64,000 nucleotides of DNA from Granulicella sp. WH15 (GCF_009914315.1 NZ_CP042596.1:1302001-1366000), one strand, 5' to 3'. Counted from the first letter of the stretch, positions 9,301-19,302 are shown. The notes: generated by a model from the letters alone, not told the origin. Translations and numbers: made by a program.

Positions 9301-10244
9301 GCGTACCGCGAAACTCCCGCCTGGTCTCCGCCTGTATTATGCTGATGGCCGCGAACCTCCTGTGGGCAGGGCAGGGAGTCGCCGTAAAGCTGCTGGCCGG
9401 AGCGCTGGACCCGCTCACGATCGCGCTGCTTCCTTTCTGCTTCATCACCATCCTGGGTTTTGCCGTCCTCACGCTTCGCCGCGACTTCGCGCAGAAGTTC
9501 CGGGCGGCGTGGAGTCTTCGCCGCGAGTTCTTTCTTGCGGGCATCTGCGGCCAGCTAATGGCGCAGGTGGGCATGACGATCGGCGTTAGCTGGTCCACCG
9601 CCTCGAACGGCGCGATCCTCAGCCTACTGGTCCCCATCTTTGGCGCACTGATTGCTGTGTGGCTGTTACGCGAGCGCCTCTCGACGCTGCGTATTGGAGC
9701 GCTACTCCTGGGGCTGGCCGGGGTCTTTCTGCTCTCGCCCCTGCGCAGTGTCGCCGGATCGCGTCCAAGACCCCACGAGCTTGCAGGCAACCTCATGATC
9801 GTCGTCGGCTGCCTTGGCTCCGCCTTCTACAACGTCTACTCCAAGCGCCTGCTGGATCACTTTCTCGAGATCGAAATTCTGCTCTTCAGCTATCTTTCGA
9901 CCACGGTCTTCAGCCTGCCGTTGCTCTTTATCATGGAGCCGCACTGTCTGGACCACCTTGCTCAGCTCACGCCCACCCAGTGGGCCGCGCTGGGCTATCT
10001 CGCGGTCTTTCTCTACGGCCTCTCGATGGTGCTCTTCCTGCGGGCGCTGGGTACGGTCGACGTGGTGATTGCGTCGGCATCGCTCTACCTGATGCCCTTC
10101 TTTGGGTTGATGCTGGCCTTCAGCATCCTCGGAGAGCGTCTCGCCCCGCGGGCGATTCTTGGATCGGTTATCGTCCTCTTCGCGACTCTGATCCTCTTCC
10201 GCTTCGATATGCCCTCCGATCCTGCATCGCCCAACTTCCCCTGA
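9297..10244 (+). CDS. EamA/DMT-family transporter
   Basis: 315 aa and strongly hydrophobic, with about ten predicted membrane spans arranged as two EamA repeats (first repeat from MLMAANLLWAGQGVAVK, second from LAGNLMIVVGCLGSAFYNVY). Drug/metabolite transporters of this kind typically export amino acids, nucleosides or sugars. The GTG start overlaps the kinase stop, so the two are co-translated; export of an excess product or import of a related metabolite are both possible. The substrate cannot be told. Confidence 0.82.
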   Translation: MSVPRNSRLVSACIMLMAANLLWAGQGVAVKLLAGALDPLTIALLPFCFITILGFAVLTLRRDFAQKFRAAWSLRREFFLAGICGQLMAQVGMTIGVSWSTASNGAILSLLVPIFGALIAVWLLRERLSTLRIGALLLGLAGVFLLSPLRSVAGSRPRPHELAGNLMIVVGCLGSAFYNVYSKRLLDHFLEIEILLFSYLSTTVFSLPLLFIMEPHCLDHLAQLTPTQWAALGYLAVFLYGLSMVLFLRALGTVDVVIASASLYLMPFFGLMLAFSILGERLAPRAILGSVIVLFATLILFRFDMPSDPASPNFP

Positions 10245-10332
10245 ATCCCTGTCGGCTCAGTGTTTGTGAATATTTAACGTAACCTTGTGAGCGCGGGGAG
10301 TATCCTCTGGGTACAGTAATATCAATGATTTG

Positions 10333-10815
10333 ATGCGCTCGTTGCACGGAATCGCGTTAGGGGCGCAGTTAGAGGATGTTGTGGGTAATGTGAATTATTT
10401 TCTCCGCACGCGGGACAATTTTGTTATCTCTACCGATCCGGATCTGCTGGATGCGGATGCTGTCTTTGGTTTTCTGGAGCAGGCGCAGTGGTGGTCCGGC
10501 CTGACTCCGGAGTCGCTGGACCGGGCTCTTGGCAACTCGCTCTGTTTTTCTCTGCTCGAAGGCGACAGGCAGATCGGGCTGGCGAGGGTCATCACCGATT
10601 ACGTGACCTATGCCTATCTCTGCGACGTGTATATCGTCGAGGAGCGCAGAAGGCGCGGCCTGGGATCGTGGCTGATTCGCAGCGTGCTGGAGCATCCGGA
10701 CCTGAAGCCCTTGAAGCGCGTGGCGCTGATTACGCATGACGCGCAGCCCTTTTATCTGGGCCTCGACTTCCAGTTCACTCCGCATCCCGATAGTTATATG
10801 GAGCGCCTGCAATAG
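10333..10815 (+). CDS. GNAT-family N-acetyltransferase
   Basis: About 160 aa. The acetyl-CoA binding motif A is visible as CDVYIVEERRRRGLGSWLI (R/Q-x-x-G-x-G/A type), followed by the family's last strands (ALITHDAQPFYLGLDF). The start is uncertain: ATG 10333 gives a 17-residue leader before the conserved region, and GTG 10381 or 10390 lies just after a GAGGA block, so the protein may be about 140 aa. The acceptor substrate is unknown. It trails the kinase/transporter genes on the same strand by about 90 bp and may or may not belong to that operon. Confidence 0.75.
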   Translation: MRSLHGIALGAQLEDVVGNVNYFLRTRDNFVISTDPDLLDADAVFGFLEQAQWWSGLTPESLDRALGNSLCFSLLEGDRQIGLARVITDYVTYAYLCDVYIVEERRRRGLGSWLIRSVLEHPDLKPLKRVALITHDAQPFYLGLDFQFTPHPDSYMERLQ

Positions 10816-10922
10816 GTTGCAGATGTTGCGTGAGATCCTTATGTCTTCCTGATGACTTTCTGCATAGCATCTTTGATGGTGCCTCTGACTGTGTTGAGTA
10901 GGGAGGCGCAGGATGGAGAATC

Positions 10923-12404
10923 ATGAGAAGCATAAGCAGTAGGAAGTCTTCGGCCCTGGTAACACTTGTCTTTGCAGCCTGTAGCCTGACGTTGAATGCG
11001 CAAGATGTGGATCGAGCGCCGGATGTAGCCTCAAGCTCTTCAAGTGCAGCACCTGATGCAAATCCAGCCCAGACGACTCCCCAGAGCGAGCTAACGCGTG
11101 GGGAGTTTTTTCAGCGGCTCGGTCGCTTTTATAACTACGACTGGCATGGCACGCTGCCGTCAGCACCTGCTCCGCAGCGTCGTGCGCTTGCGGCTCCACT
11201 GGATTCGCCGCCCTATCCCAGCTCGGATTGGGGCTATGGCGGCTCGCCGCTGATCGGCATACCCGATGGCAATGTGTATCCGCTGATGACGGCGTTGAAG
11301 CTGCAGGATCGTCGTACGAAGGTGTATGGCTGGGTGGCTCCGAGCTTCAACTACAGCACCTCGAACAAAAATAACTTTCCCGTCTCGTACGACATCTTTC
11401 CAAATAGCGTCGTGCTGAACCAGGCCGTGCTCTACATGGAAAGGCTGCCCGACACGGTACAGAAGAAGCATTTTGACTGGGGATATCACCTCACGGCCTT
11501 CTATGGAAACGACTATCGCTTTACGACAGCGAAGGATTACCTGAGCCAGCAGCTACTGCAGAAGAATCGCCGTTATGGCTTCGATCCCGTGCTGGAGTAT
11601 GCCGATCTGTACTTTCCTGTGAAGGATGGTCTCAATATTCGGATCGGTCGTTTCCTCTCGGTGCCGGGCATCGAAGCTCAGCTTGCGCCGAACAACTACA
11701 ACATGACGCACTCGCTGCTCTACACCATCGATCCGTTTACCGACACGGGTATCATCGGCACGTTGAAGCTCTCAAAGCAGTGGGTGATTCAACTCGGCCT
11801 CTCCGCCGGGCATGACGTCGCGCCTTGGTCCGACGATCGCAAGCCCTCTGCCATTGCGTGTCTGGACTATTCGACCAGAAGCAATCACGACAACTTCTAC
11901 GTTTGTGCCAACGGCATCAACGATGGCAAGTACGCGTACAACAACCTGCAGCACTACGATGCCACCTGGTATCACAAATTCAACGCGAAGTGGCACATGG
12001 CCACCGAGGCCTGGGTCATGTATGAGCGCGATGTGCCGAATGTCGCCGGTAATGTTGCGAATCCCGTGCCCACGGAGATCGGAGCCAATGGAGCTTACTG
12101 TGCTGCCGGTCTGGTACGCTGCACTGCGCCGGAGTATGCGGTGGTGAACTACATCAATCGTGAGATCAATCCGAAGCTGACGGTGGGGTTTCGCTCGGAC
12201 CTGCTGAACGACAAAAAGGGACAGCGCACCGGCATTCAGACCAAGTACACGGAGAACACGCTCTACGCGACAAAGTACTTTGGCAGTACAGTGCTGCTGC
12301 GTCCGGAGATCCGATTCGATCACTCGTGGGATCGCCTTGGCTATAACAACGGCACGGCCCGCAACCAGTTCTTTGTAGGTGCGGACCTGATCTACAAGTT
12401 CTAG
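10923..12404 (+). CDS. Outer-membrane beta-barrel porin (BBP2-like)
   Basis: 493 aa with a signal peptide (cleavage near LTLNAQ), a Ser/Ala/Pro-rich linker, then a barrel rich in alternating aromatic strands and ending in Phe (FFVGADLIYKF). The pattern KVYGWVAPSFNYSTSNKNNF and LNIRIGRFLSVPGIEAQLAP matches the putative outer-membrane beta-barrel family common in Acidobacteria and Planctomycetes (BBP2/DUF1597 type). It is presumably a passive solute channel. There is no TonB-box or plug domain, so it is not one of the receptors around it. A hairpin terminator follows at once. Confidence 0.75.
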   Translation: MRSISSRKSSALVTLVFAACSLTLNAQDVDRAPDVASSSSSAAPDANPAQTTPQSELTRGEFFQRLGRFYNYDWHGTLPSAPAPQRRALAAPLDSPPYPSSDWGYGGSPLIGIPDGNVYPLMTALKLQDRRTKVYGWVAPSFNYSTSNKNNFPVSYDIFPNSVVLNQAVLYMERLPDTVQKKHFDWGYHLTAFYGNDYRFTTAKDYLSQQLLQKNRRYGFDPVLEYADLYFPVKDGLNIRIGRFLSVPGIEAQLAPNNYNMTHSLLYTIDPFTDTGIIGTLKLSKQWVIQLGLSAGHDVAPWSDDRKPSAIACLDYSTRSNHDNFYVCANGINDGKYAYNNLQHYDATWYHKFNAKWHMATEAWVMYERDVPNVAGNVANPVPTEIGANGAYCAAGLVRCTAPEYAVVNYINREINPKLTVGFRSDLLNDKKGQRTGIQTKYTENTLYATKYFGSTVLLRPEIRFDHSWDRLGYNNGTARNQFFVGADLIYKF

Positions 12405-12417
12405 CCGGCGTCTTGTG

Positions 12418-12445
12418 GAGCGCTCGCAACCTCATGCGGGCGCTC
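12418..12445 (+). terminator. Probable rho-independent terminator of the porin gene
   Basis: A 10-bp stem, GAGCGCTCGC (12418-12427) with GCGGGCGCTC (12436-12445) and one T-G pair, loop of eight, followed by a T-rich tract (GGTTCTTACTCTTT). It lies 14 bp past the porin stop. Confidence 0.6.
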
Positions 12446-13092
12446 TCCGGTTCTTACTCTTTATCAGCAATCTTTTAGTGTGTTTGGGATAGCTTTCTGC
12501 TTGGATTCTGTGGGGGAATAAGCAGGCATCTCGCGCCGCGTGTCAATCGCTGGCCACGCTCTACAGTGGTGAAAAGTACGCTCTAAAAACCTGTAGACGC
12601 ATTCATGATATGTGATATCTTCAACGAAACATTTGTTAATAACCCAAGTATAAGTGGCTGTTCGGGTTTTTTCCAACCGTCTCGATACGCGGACCAATAT
12701 TGAAGTCTCATCGCTTCGCATAACCGCAGGTCCTTTCCGGAACAAGCTCGTACACGTATATCGAAAACGGCTGCGGGAGCTGTATATCCAGAGGAGTTTG
12801 ATGAAGAAGGTTGCAGCACCGTCTCTACTTGTTGGTTTTGCCGGAACAGTCTTCACACGGGCGCGCATCTCCTCGCCGCAAACGGCCTCGGGCTTTCAGT
12901 TCGGAGCTGTCCTCTCCTCTACCTCGAACCGGTCTCACTTGGCTAGACCTCGGGTCCTGCTCTTGCAGCAGGCGACGGAAGCATGACCGGAAAATAGCGT
13001 GGACCCCCACCACGCAAAGAACATACGCCTTCGATCAGCAGGTCATCTTTCCAACACACAACATCACTAACTCATTTCTTGAGGAGCCAGTC
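12446..13092. other. Long intergenic region upstream of receptor gene; no gene recognised
   Basis: About 650 bp without a convincing reading frame on either strand; open frames here lack ribosome-binding sites and recognisable motifs. It is presumably the promoter and 5' leader of the receptor at 13093. The last bases carry that gene's ribosome-binding site (GAGGAG at 13081-13086). Confidence 0.5.
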
Positions 13093-16000
13093 ATGCGTCG
13101 TAACCACCGGATCATTCGATCCTTCGTAGCCCCTGCTGTACTTGCAGTAACCCTCTCGGTCGGCGGCGTGGGCCATATGCTCGCCCAGGCGGCCATCGGA
13201 GGCGGTCTCCGCGGCGCGATCGTGGACGCGTCCGGCGCCTCCATCCCCGACGCGACCATCGTGCTCAAGTCCACCGGCACCGGCGCTGTGCACACGCTCA
13301 AGGCATCATCCGCCGGTCTCTTCTCGGTGCGCGATATCGATCCCGGCGTCTACTCGATGAGCGTCACCTCGCCAGGCTTCCAGGAGAAGCGCTTCGCCCA
13401 GGTGACCTTTGTTCTGAACGAGATTCGTGAGCTTAACGTGACTCTTTCGGCTGGGTCTGTCTCCGAGGTCGTCGAGGTGCAGGCCGAACAGACCAGCGTC
13501 GTCTCGCAGGAGACCAGCGTCGGTACTCTGATCGATGGAGCGAAGATCCGCGATCTCCCGCTCAACGGGCGCGACTTCCAGAGCCTTGTCTTCCTCGCGC
13601 CAGGAGCTACGCGTACCGTCAGCTCCACCGGACAGGGCTCAGGCGTCTCCACCGGCGGCGCACGCCCCACGGACAACAACAACCTCATCGACGGTGGTGA
13701 CGCCAACGATCCTCGCGTGCCCTCGGGCTCGGCCGGTAACATCGGCAACGCCACCAGCTCGGTGCCGATCGACGCCATCGCGGAGTTCAGCGTCATCACC
13801 AGCAACGCCTCGGCTGAGTTCGGCCGCAGCTCCGGTGGTATCGTCAACGTGGTCACCAAGTCCGGTACCAACCAGCTCCATGCCACGGTCTGGGAGTATC
13901 TCCGCAACTCAGTCTTCAACACCCGTCAGTTCTTCAATCCCGTGGGCTTCAAGTCACCCTTCAAGCAGAATCAGTTCGGCTTCTACGCGGGTGGTCCCAT
14001 CTGGCGCGACCGGACGTTCATCTCCACGGCCTACGAGGGTTTCCGCCAGCGCTCCACCACGGCCTCACAGATTCCGATCCCGACGTCGCAGTTTCTCAGC
14101 GCTCTGACGCCGAACTCTTTGGCCAGCGCGCTCTTCACCTCCGCCTATCCGGCGCAAGCTGGCCCCTTGCCCTTCTCGCCTACGGACCCTTCGACCTGGT
14201 CGACCACCATCAACCGCAACATCGCGAACAACGTCGATGCTGATACCGGCTTCGTCCGCCTCGACCACAAGGTCTCGAACAACAACAATATCTTCGCCAC
14301 CTATAGCCTCGTGGACGCAGTTCCTACGGCAGCTAAGAATGGCGGTAATCTTCCTACATTCGGCGTCGGTAACGTCACTCGTCCCAGCCATATCGTTGTG
14401 GCGGATAACCATGTTTTCAGCGCCAACCTGCTGAACTCCTTCCGCTTCAGCTTCCAGAGAACGCCGAGCAACAACCCCACGGAGGCGCTCACCGCAGCCG
14501 AGCTTGCAGCCGGAAGCTTTCGCACCCAGGGTCCCAACGCCGGAGCCAACTACTCGGCCAACGTGGGCGATCCCAACGGCTTCCCCACGCTCAGCTTTGC
14601 CTCTGCACGGTTCAACACCATCGGCGTCGCTAACAACTTTCCGCAGAACCGCACTCCTGTGGTGTGGAACTACTCCGACACCCTCTCTTACTCAAAGGGC
14701 AAGCACGAGATCAAGTTCGGCGGTCAGCTCGCACGCGTCTGGGATAATACGGTCTTCAGCTCCATCATTCGTCCCAGCGTCGCTCTTCTCGACACCTCGA
14801 CGGTGGCGGCCACGGGCTCTCTGACCGCGGCACAGGCCTCGGCTCAGCAGAACTTCAACAACATCAACAACCTTGCTCTCAACTCGCAGCAGGAGTCCTT
14901 CTACACCTCGCCGTCCTTCCGCCAGTACCGTATCTGGGAGCAGGGCTACTTTGTGCAGGACAGCTACCGCTTCAGCAAGAAGCTGACCTTCGACATCGGC
15001 CTGCGCTATGAGATCTTCAGCCCCTTCACTGAAAAGAACAACCTGCTCTCGAACGCCTACATTCTCGACGGCAATGGCAAGCCCGAGGCCTGCCAGGGAC
15101 TTCCTTTCGACGCGAACCTCTCGAACGTAGCGGCCATCAATCCTGCAACGTACGGGATCGGTAACTACTGCTCGCAGTTCAAGAACTTCAGCCCGCGCGT
15201 TGGGTTTGCCTATGACGTCTTCGGCACGGGTACGACAGTGGTGCGTGGCGGCTACGGCTACTTCTACGATCGCATCTTCGGCAACGTCTATGGCAATGCG
15301 CGCTTCAATCCGCCCCAGACGCTGAGCACGAGCATCTCCTCGGGCAACTACACCGGCGCGATTGCTTCTGCGACCGTCAATACCACTCAGTCCTACACTC
15401 TCACCAACATCGACCCGAGCCTGCGTAACCCTGCCACGCAGCACTTCAATATTGCGGTTTCGCAGCAGCTCGATTCAGCGACGGCCCTTACCATCTCCTA
15501 CGTTGGTGCGCTCGCCGATCACCTGCTAACTACCACTCGCCCCAACTTCGGCACCACCTTCGCGGACGCTTTCCGCCCCTCCAACCAGGGGGCAACCGTT
15601 CGCTCCGCCGGTGATATCAGCAATAACATTATTCGCCCACTCTTCAGCACCATGACCTACCACCAGTCCAACGGCACCTCGAACTACAACGCGCTGCTAG
15701 TGAACGTGCATCGTCAGATGCGTAAGGGCATCGCAATTGAGGCGTCTTACGGTTGGAGCCACAGCCACGATGTCCTCTCCGATGACGTCTCCGCAGGGGC
15801 CGACTCCGCAACTCCGGCGGCAACGCTGGAGAATCTCCTTGCGCCCTACATGGTTCCCAACGGCGCTTACACCAAGGGAACGTCCTGTGCTACAGCGCAG
15901 TCCTCGACCGCAGCTTCGGCCGCAGTCCTGACCGCGGCTGTGCAGTGCGCTGAGGGCAACCCCAACCTCACGCAGGCCCAGGCCCAGACCCTCTTCCTCC

Positions 16001-16641
16001 AAAAGTACGTCAAGTACGCCAACATCAAGACCAACTACGGCGACTCCGCCTTCGACGTTCGTCAGCGGTTTGCCACCAGCGTCAACTACATGCTGCCGAT
16101 CGGTAAGGGGCATGTCTTCCTAAGCAACACCGGCCCAGTTGTCGACCATGTCATCGGTGGATGGGGACTGGCCTCCATCTTCGACACACAGACAGGTACC
16201 CCCTTTATCCCGACCTCGGGTAACGATGCCAATCGCGATGGTGATACTACCGACCGCGCCGTCCTCGTCAAGCCGGTCGCCAACAGAAAGGGAGTCCAGA
16301 CCAAGAACGTTGCTGGTAAAACACCTACCGTCACTTACTTTTCGGCTGCTTCCTTCGGTACAGGAGACGGAATTGTGGACCCCACGCTCCGTATTCACCG
16401 CGGTTATCTTCGCAACCCCGGCCTGTTGAACATGGACTTCCAACTCAACAAGCAGACTCACATCACCGAGCGTTACAACATGCGCTTTACCGTGGACTTC
16501 TTCAATGTCCTCAACCACACCAACTTCAGCAACCTTACTCCAAGCATTGCCAGCTCGCAGTTCGGGCAGTCTCTCTCGGTTCGCTCTCTAGGCCAGACCA
16601 CATCACGCCAGATACAGTTTGGCGCAAAGTTCTTCTTCTAA
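13093..16641 (+). CDS. Oar-like TonB-dependent receptor
   Basis: 1182 aa from ATG 13093, chosen because GAGGAG lies seven bases upstream and a normal signal peptide follows (FVAPAVLAVTLSVGG); the open frame extends upstream without coding character. Domains in order: carboxypeptidase-regulatory-like fold (residues about 35-115, GAIVDASGASIPDATIVLKS), a plug-like region with NNLIDGGDANDP and AEFGRSSGGIVNVVTKSGTN, then the beta-barrel ending RQIQFGAKFFF. The downstream S9 peptidase (130 bp away) suggests peptide cargo. A strong hairpin separates the two genes. Confidence 0.9.
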   Translation: MRRNHRIIRSFVAPAVLAVTLSVGGVGHMLAQAAIGGGLRGAIVDASGASIPDATIVLKSTGTGAVHTLKASSAGLFSVRDIDPGVYSMSVTSPGFQEKRFAQVTFVLNEIRELNVTLSAGSVSEVVEVQAEQTSVVSQETSVGTLIDGAKIRDLPLNGRDFQSLVFLAPGATRTVSSTGQGSGVSTGGARPTDNNNLIDGGDANDPRVPSGSAGNIGNATSSVPIDAIAEFSVITSNASAEFGRSSGGIVNVVTKSGTNQLHATVWEYLRNSVFNTRQFFNPVGFKSPFKQNQFGFYAGGPIWRDRTFISTAYEGFRQRSTTASQIPIPTSQFLSALTPNSLASALFTSAYPAQAGPLPFSPTDPSTWSTTINRNIANNVDADTGFVRLDHKVSNNNNIFATYSLVDAVPTAAKNGGNLPTFGVGNVTRPSHIVVADNHVFSANLLNSFRFSFQRTPSNNPTEALTAAELAAGSFRTQGPNAGANYSANVGDPNGFPTLSFASARFNTIGVANNFPQNRTPVVWNYSDTLSYSKGKHEIKFGGQLARVWDNTVFSSIIRPSVALLDTSTVAATGSLTAAQASAQQNFNNINNLALNSQQESFYTSPSFRQYRIWEQGYFVQDSYRFSKKLTFDIGLRYEIFSPFTEKNNLLSNAYILDGNGKPEACQGLPFDANLSNVAAINPATYGIGNYCSQFKNFSPRVGFAYDVFGTGTTVVRGGYGYFYDRIFGNVYGNARFNPPQTLSTSISSGNYTGAIASATVNTTQSYTLTNIDPSLRNPATQHFNIAVSQQLDSATALTISYVGALADHLLTTTRPNFGTTFADAFRPSNQGATVRSAGDISNNIIRPLFSTMTYHQSNGTSNYNALLVNVHRQMRKGIAIEASYGWSHSHDVLSDDVSAGADSATPAATLENLLAPYMVPNGAYTKGTSCATAQSSTAASAAVLTAAVQCAEGNPNLTQAQAQTLFLQKYVKYANIKTNYGDSAFDVRQRFATSVNYMLPIGKGHVFLSNTGPVVDHVIGGWGLASIFDTQTGTPFIPTSGNDANRDGDTTDRAVLVKPVANRKGVQTKNVAGKTPTVTYFSAASFGTGDGIVDPTLRIHRGYLRNPGLLNMDFQLNKQTHITERYNMRFTVDFFNVLNHTNFSNLTPSIASSQFGQSLSVRSLGQTTSRQIQFGAKFFF

Positions 16642-16688
16642 AAGAAAGAGCCTGATGCGGACTTTATAAATTGCAACGCTTTACCCCG

Positions 16689-16724
16689 GTCCTTGCACGG
16701 TCGTCTTGACGATTGTGCAGGGAC
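16689..16724 (+). promoter_or_regulatory. Intercistronic hairpin between receptor and peptidase genes
   Basis: A 36-nt almost complete hairpin: outer stem GTCCTTGCAC / GTGCAGGGAC (10 bp, one G-T), inner stem GTCGTC / GACGAT, two-base loop, followed by TTACTTTC. It lies 48 bp after the receptor stop and 48 bp before the peptidase start. It may be a partial terminator or a 3'-end stabiliser that sets the receptor:peptidase ratio. Confidence 0.55.
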
Positions 16725-16771
16725 TTACTTTCACCGTTCGTCAGCATCTGTCAGCATTTAAGGAGTTCCGC

Positions 16772-18736
16772 ATGTCCCGTCCGCTGCTCCCGTTCGTCGC
16801 TCTGGCTCTCGCTGCCTGCACCCTGCCGACCTTTGCGCAGGGTAAGCTTACGCTTCAGGATCTTCTCTCCACTGAACCTATCGGGGAGACCGCTCTCTCG
16901 CCCGATGGCAAGAGCATCGCCTTTACCCGCAACGGCCAGATCGTCCTGATGCCCGCCGACGGTGGCTGGCCTGCTGCCGTGACCAGCACACTCGGTGGTA
17001 AGAGCGGCGTCTCCTGGTCGCCCGACGGTAAGATGCTTGCCTATGCCAGCCAGGGCAGCATCTGGGTGGTCAACGCAGTTGGAGGCGCGCCGCGCCGTCT
17101 CACCAACGCGCCTGCGGGCGGAGGTGATCCCCGCCAGTCTGCGGACCGCGCTCCGGTCTGGTCGCCCAAGGGACGCTGGATACTCTTTCAGACTGGCCGC
17201 CGGGGCACTAACAGCCTGATGGTCGTCAGTGATGACGGTAATGTCACCAGCTTTCTGACCTCGGCCAAGGAAGAGGCGGGGTCCGGCAAGTGGTCGCCCG
17301 ATGGAGAGCACATCGCCTACGTCGAGCGCCAGAAGGAGTACTTCAGCGGCAAGATCAAGGTTCTCAACTTCGACGCCCACACGGGCACCCCTGCTGGAGT
17401 GCCCGTCGATCTCTACACTGCTCCGGTCGATCGCGGCGGCGGCTGGTCGATTCGTGGAACTGCGTGGTCGCCCGATGGGAAAGAGCTGGCTACGGTCCTG
17501 CAGAACTCGGGCTGGGATCACATCTACCTGATCCCTGCCAAGGGCGGCGCGCCCAAGCAGATTACCGATGGCAGCTTCGAGGATGATGAGCCGGTCTTCT
17601 CGCCCGATGGTAAGAGTCTTGCCTTCGTTTCTAACCGTGGCCTGCTGGAGAGCAGCAACGTCTGGGTGATGCCTGCTCACGGTGGTGAAGCGCATCTCCT
17701 CGCGAAGTTTGATGTTCCCGGTATGAGCACCACGCCCGAGTGGACGGAGGACAGCAGCAAGGTCTACTTCCATCACCAGTCGCCGCTCGAGACGGGCGAC
17801 CTGCTTGTTGCCGAGGCCAATGGCCAGGGCTCGCCCAAGTACCTGACCCACACGACTCCGGCCAACTTCGCCAGTGCCCAGATTCCCGAGCGCGTCACCT
17901 GGAAGAGCAAGGATGGCAGGGAGATCGCCGGTATTCTTTACACCCCCAAGGACGTAAAGCCCGGCACCAAGTCTCCGGCGGTGGTCTGGGTTCATGGAGG
18001 TCCCGAGGGGCAAGATGTCTTCCGTATGGACGGCTGGGCCCAGTACCTTGCCCAGCAGGGCTATGTCGTGCTGGAGCCGAACTATCGCGGCAGCAACGGC
18101 TACGGTGAGGTCTTCCGCAACCTGAACGTCGAAGACTCCAACGGAGCCGAGGTGGACGACGTGGCCACTGGGGCACAGTACCTCGTCTCGCGCGGTCTTG
18201 CCGACTCCACGCGGCTTGCTATCGGCGGCGGTAGCCACGGCGGCACCATGACTGCCTACATGGTCGTCCACTACCCGGATCTCTTCGCCTGTGGCATGGA
18301 GCTGTTCGGCGTGGTCGATCGCAAGCTCTTTGTGGAGCGCACGAATCCGCCGTCGGCTGTTCGCTGGATGATGAAGATGGGAGGCTCGCCCACGGAGAAG
18401 CCCGAGAACTACCGCAAGGCCAACGTGCTGCTGCAGATCGACAAGGTCAAGACGCCACTGCTGGTCATGCACGGAGAGAACGATCCGCAGGTGCCGCCAG
18501 CGGACTCGGCCTTCTTCGTCAAGGCGCTCAAGGAGCATCACAAGACGGTCTTCTACTTCACCTATCCGAATGAACTCCACGGCTTCTCCCAGCCTGCTCA
18601 CCGTCTCGACGCCTGGCAGAAGCAGCTGGCCTTCATGGAGCACTACATCAATCCGAAGTTCGGCACTACCAGCACCTCGCTCGAAGAGGTTGTCTTTCCC
18701 GGCGGCGCTCAAGGCGGCTCGCACTCGGAAAAGTAA
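16772..18736 (+). CDS. Secreted S9-family prolyl-oligopeptidase-type peptidase
   Basis: 654 aa from ATG 16772 (AAGGAG upstream, then signal peptide MSRPLLPFVALALAACTLP). An N-terminal beta-propeller is seen as repeated W/FSPDGK blocks (positions about 40-330), followed by an alpha/beta-hydrolase domain with catalytic S488 in GGGSHGGTM, D571 in HGENDPQVP and H603 in NELHGFS. It resembles dipeptidyl or acylaminoacyl peptidases and should cleave short peptides in the periplasm. It sits downstream of a TonB-dependent receptor, so receptor-mediated import of oligopeptides followed by trimming is the simple model. Confidence 0.88.
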   Translation: MSRPLLPFVALALAACTLPTFAQGKLTLQDLLSTEPIGETALSPDGKSIAFTRNGQIVLMPADGGWPAAVTSTLGGKSGVSWSPDGKMLAYASQGSIWVVNAVGGAPRRLTNAPAGGGDPRQSADRAPVWSPKGRWILFQTGRRGTNSLMVVSDDGNVTSFLTSAKEEAGSGKWSPDGEHIAYVERQKEYFSGKIKVLNFDAHTGTPAGVPVDLYTAPVDRGGGWSIRGTAWSPDGKELATVLQNSGWDHIYLIPAKGGAPKQITDGSFEDDEPVFSPDGKSLAFVSNRGLLESSNVWVMPAHGGEAHLLAKFDVPGMSTTPEWTEDSSKVYFHHQSPLETGDLLVAEANGQGSPKYLTHTTPANFASAQIPERVTWKSKDGREIAGILYTPKDVKPGTKSPAVVWVHGGPEGQDVFRMDGWAQYLAQQGYVVLEPNYRGSNGYGEVFRNLNVEDSNGAEVDDVATGAQYLVSRGLADSTRLAIGGGSHGGTMTAYMVVHYPDLFACGMELFGVVDRKLFVERTNPPSAVRWMMKMGGSPTEKPENYRKANVLLQIDKVKTPLLVMHGENDPQVPPADSAFFVKALKEHHKTVFYFTYPNELHGFSQPAHRLDAWQKQLAFMEHYINPKFGTTSTSLEEVVFPGGAQGGSHSEK

Positions 18737-18754
18737 CTCCTCGACAGCATCAAC

Positions 18755-18793
18755 AAACCCTCGTCCCATAGGTACTTTGTGGGGCGAGGGTTT
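18755..18793 (+). terminator. Rho-independent terminator after the S9 peptidase gene
   Basis: Stem AAACCCTCGTCCC (18755-18767) and GGGGCGAGGGTTT (18781-18793), with one T-G pair, 13-nt loop, followed directly by CTTTTAT. Confidence 0.8.
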
Positions 18794-18930
18794 CTTTTAT
18801 GCAGAAGGGAACCGGGCAGCCTATGGCATCGCTATCACGTAAGACTGCCGCAGTAATCGAAACCATGATTGGCCGCGAAGGAAGGCTGGGGTTGCTCCCA
18901 ACCCCGCAAGGTCGTAGTCTAATCTTGGCA

Positions 18931-19302
18931 ATGCGAGTTCTTCGCCAATTCGGTGTGCTGCTCCTGCTGCTGGTGTCATGCCTGGCTCCGGCGATGGCCT
19001 GTATGCTTCCCAATGCGGAGATGAGCGCACAAGAGCGTGCCTGCTGTCACATGATGAAAGACCAGTGTGGACAGATGGAGATGCCGGCATCAGATGACTG
19101 CTGCCAGAAGACTCCTCCGAGCGTTCACGATAACGCGCTGGCCACAAGGACGGTAGCGTTCCATCCGGCTATTGTGCCCGTTATCTGGCTGGCCGCTGTT
19201 GAGATGGTGAGTCCGCCTCCTGCTGTCGTGGGGTGGATTGAGCGTTCCTCCTCCTCCCCGCCAAAGTCCCAGCCCGGGACCATCTCTATCCTAAGAATCT
19301 AG
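18931..19302 (+). CDS. Small secreted Cys/His/Met-rich protein, probable metal-binding
   Basis: 123 aa from ATG 18931; the longer frame from 18799 would start inside the preceding terminator region. A hydrophobic signal segment (VLLLLLVSCLAPAMA) precedes a short region crowded with soft-metal ligands: CMLPNAEMSAQERACCHMM, then DQCGQMEM and DDCCQKTPP. The C-terminal third is nondescript. It lies 92 bp upstream of the CusCBA-type genes on the same strand. Ligand content and context suggest a periplasmic copper or silver binding factor; no family is recognised. Confidence 0.6.
   Translation: MRVLRQFGVLLLLLVSCLAPAMACMLPNAEMSAQERACCHMMKDQCGQMEMPASDDCCQKTPPSVHDNALATRTVAFHPAIVPVIWLAAVEMVSPPPAVVGWIERSSSSPPKSQPGTISILRI

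Noticed and set aside
12811..13092. Upstream extension of the receptor frame at 13093
   Set aside because: The extension is Arg/Ser-rich with no signal peptide, whereas ATG 13093 has a GAGGAG site and a normal signal peptide.
16751..18769. 672-codon minus-strand open frame
   Set aside because: Antisense to the S9 peptidase, whose catalytic triad and signal peptide are clear; Arg/Leu/Asp-rich shadow composition.
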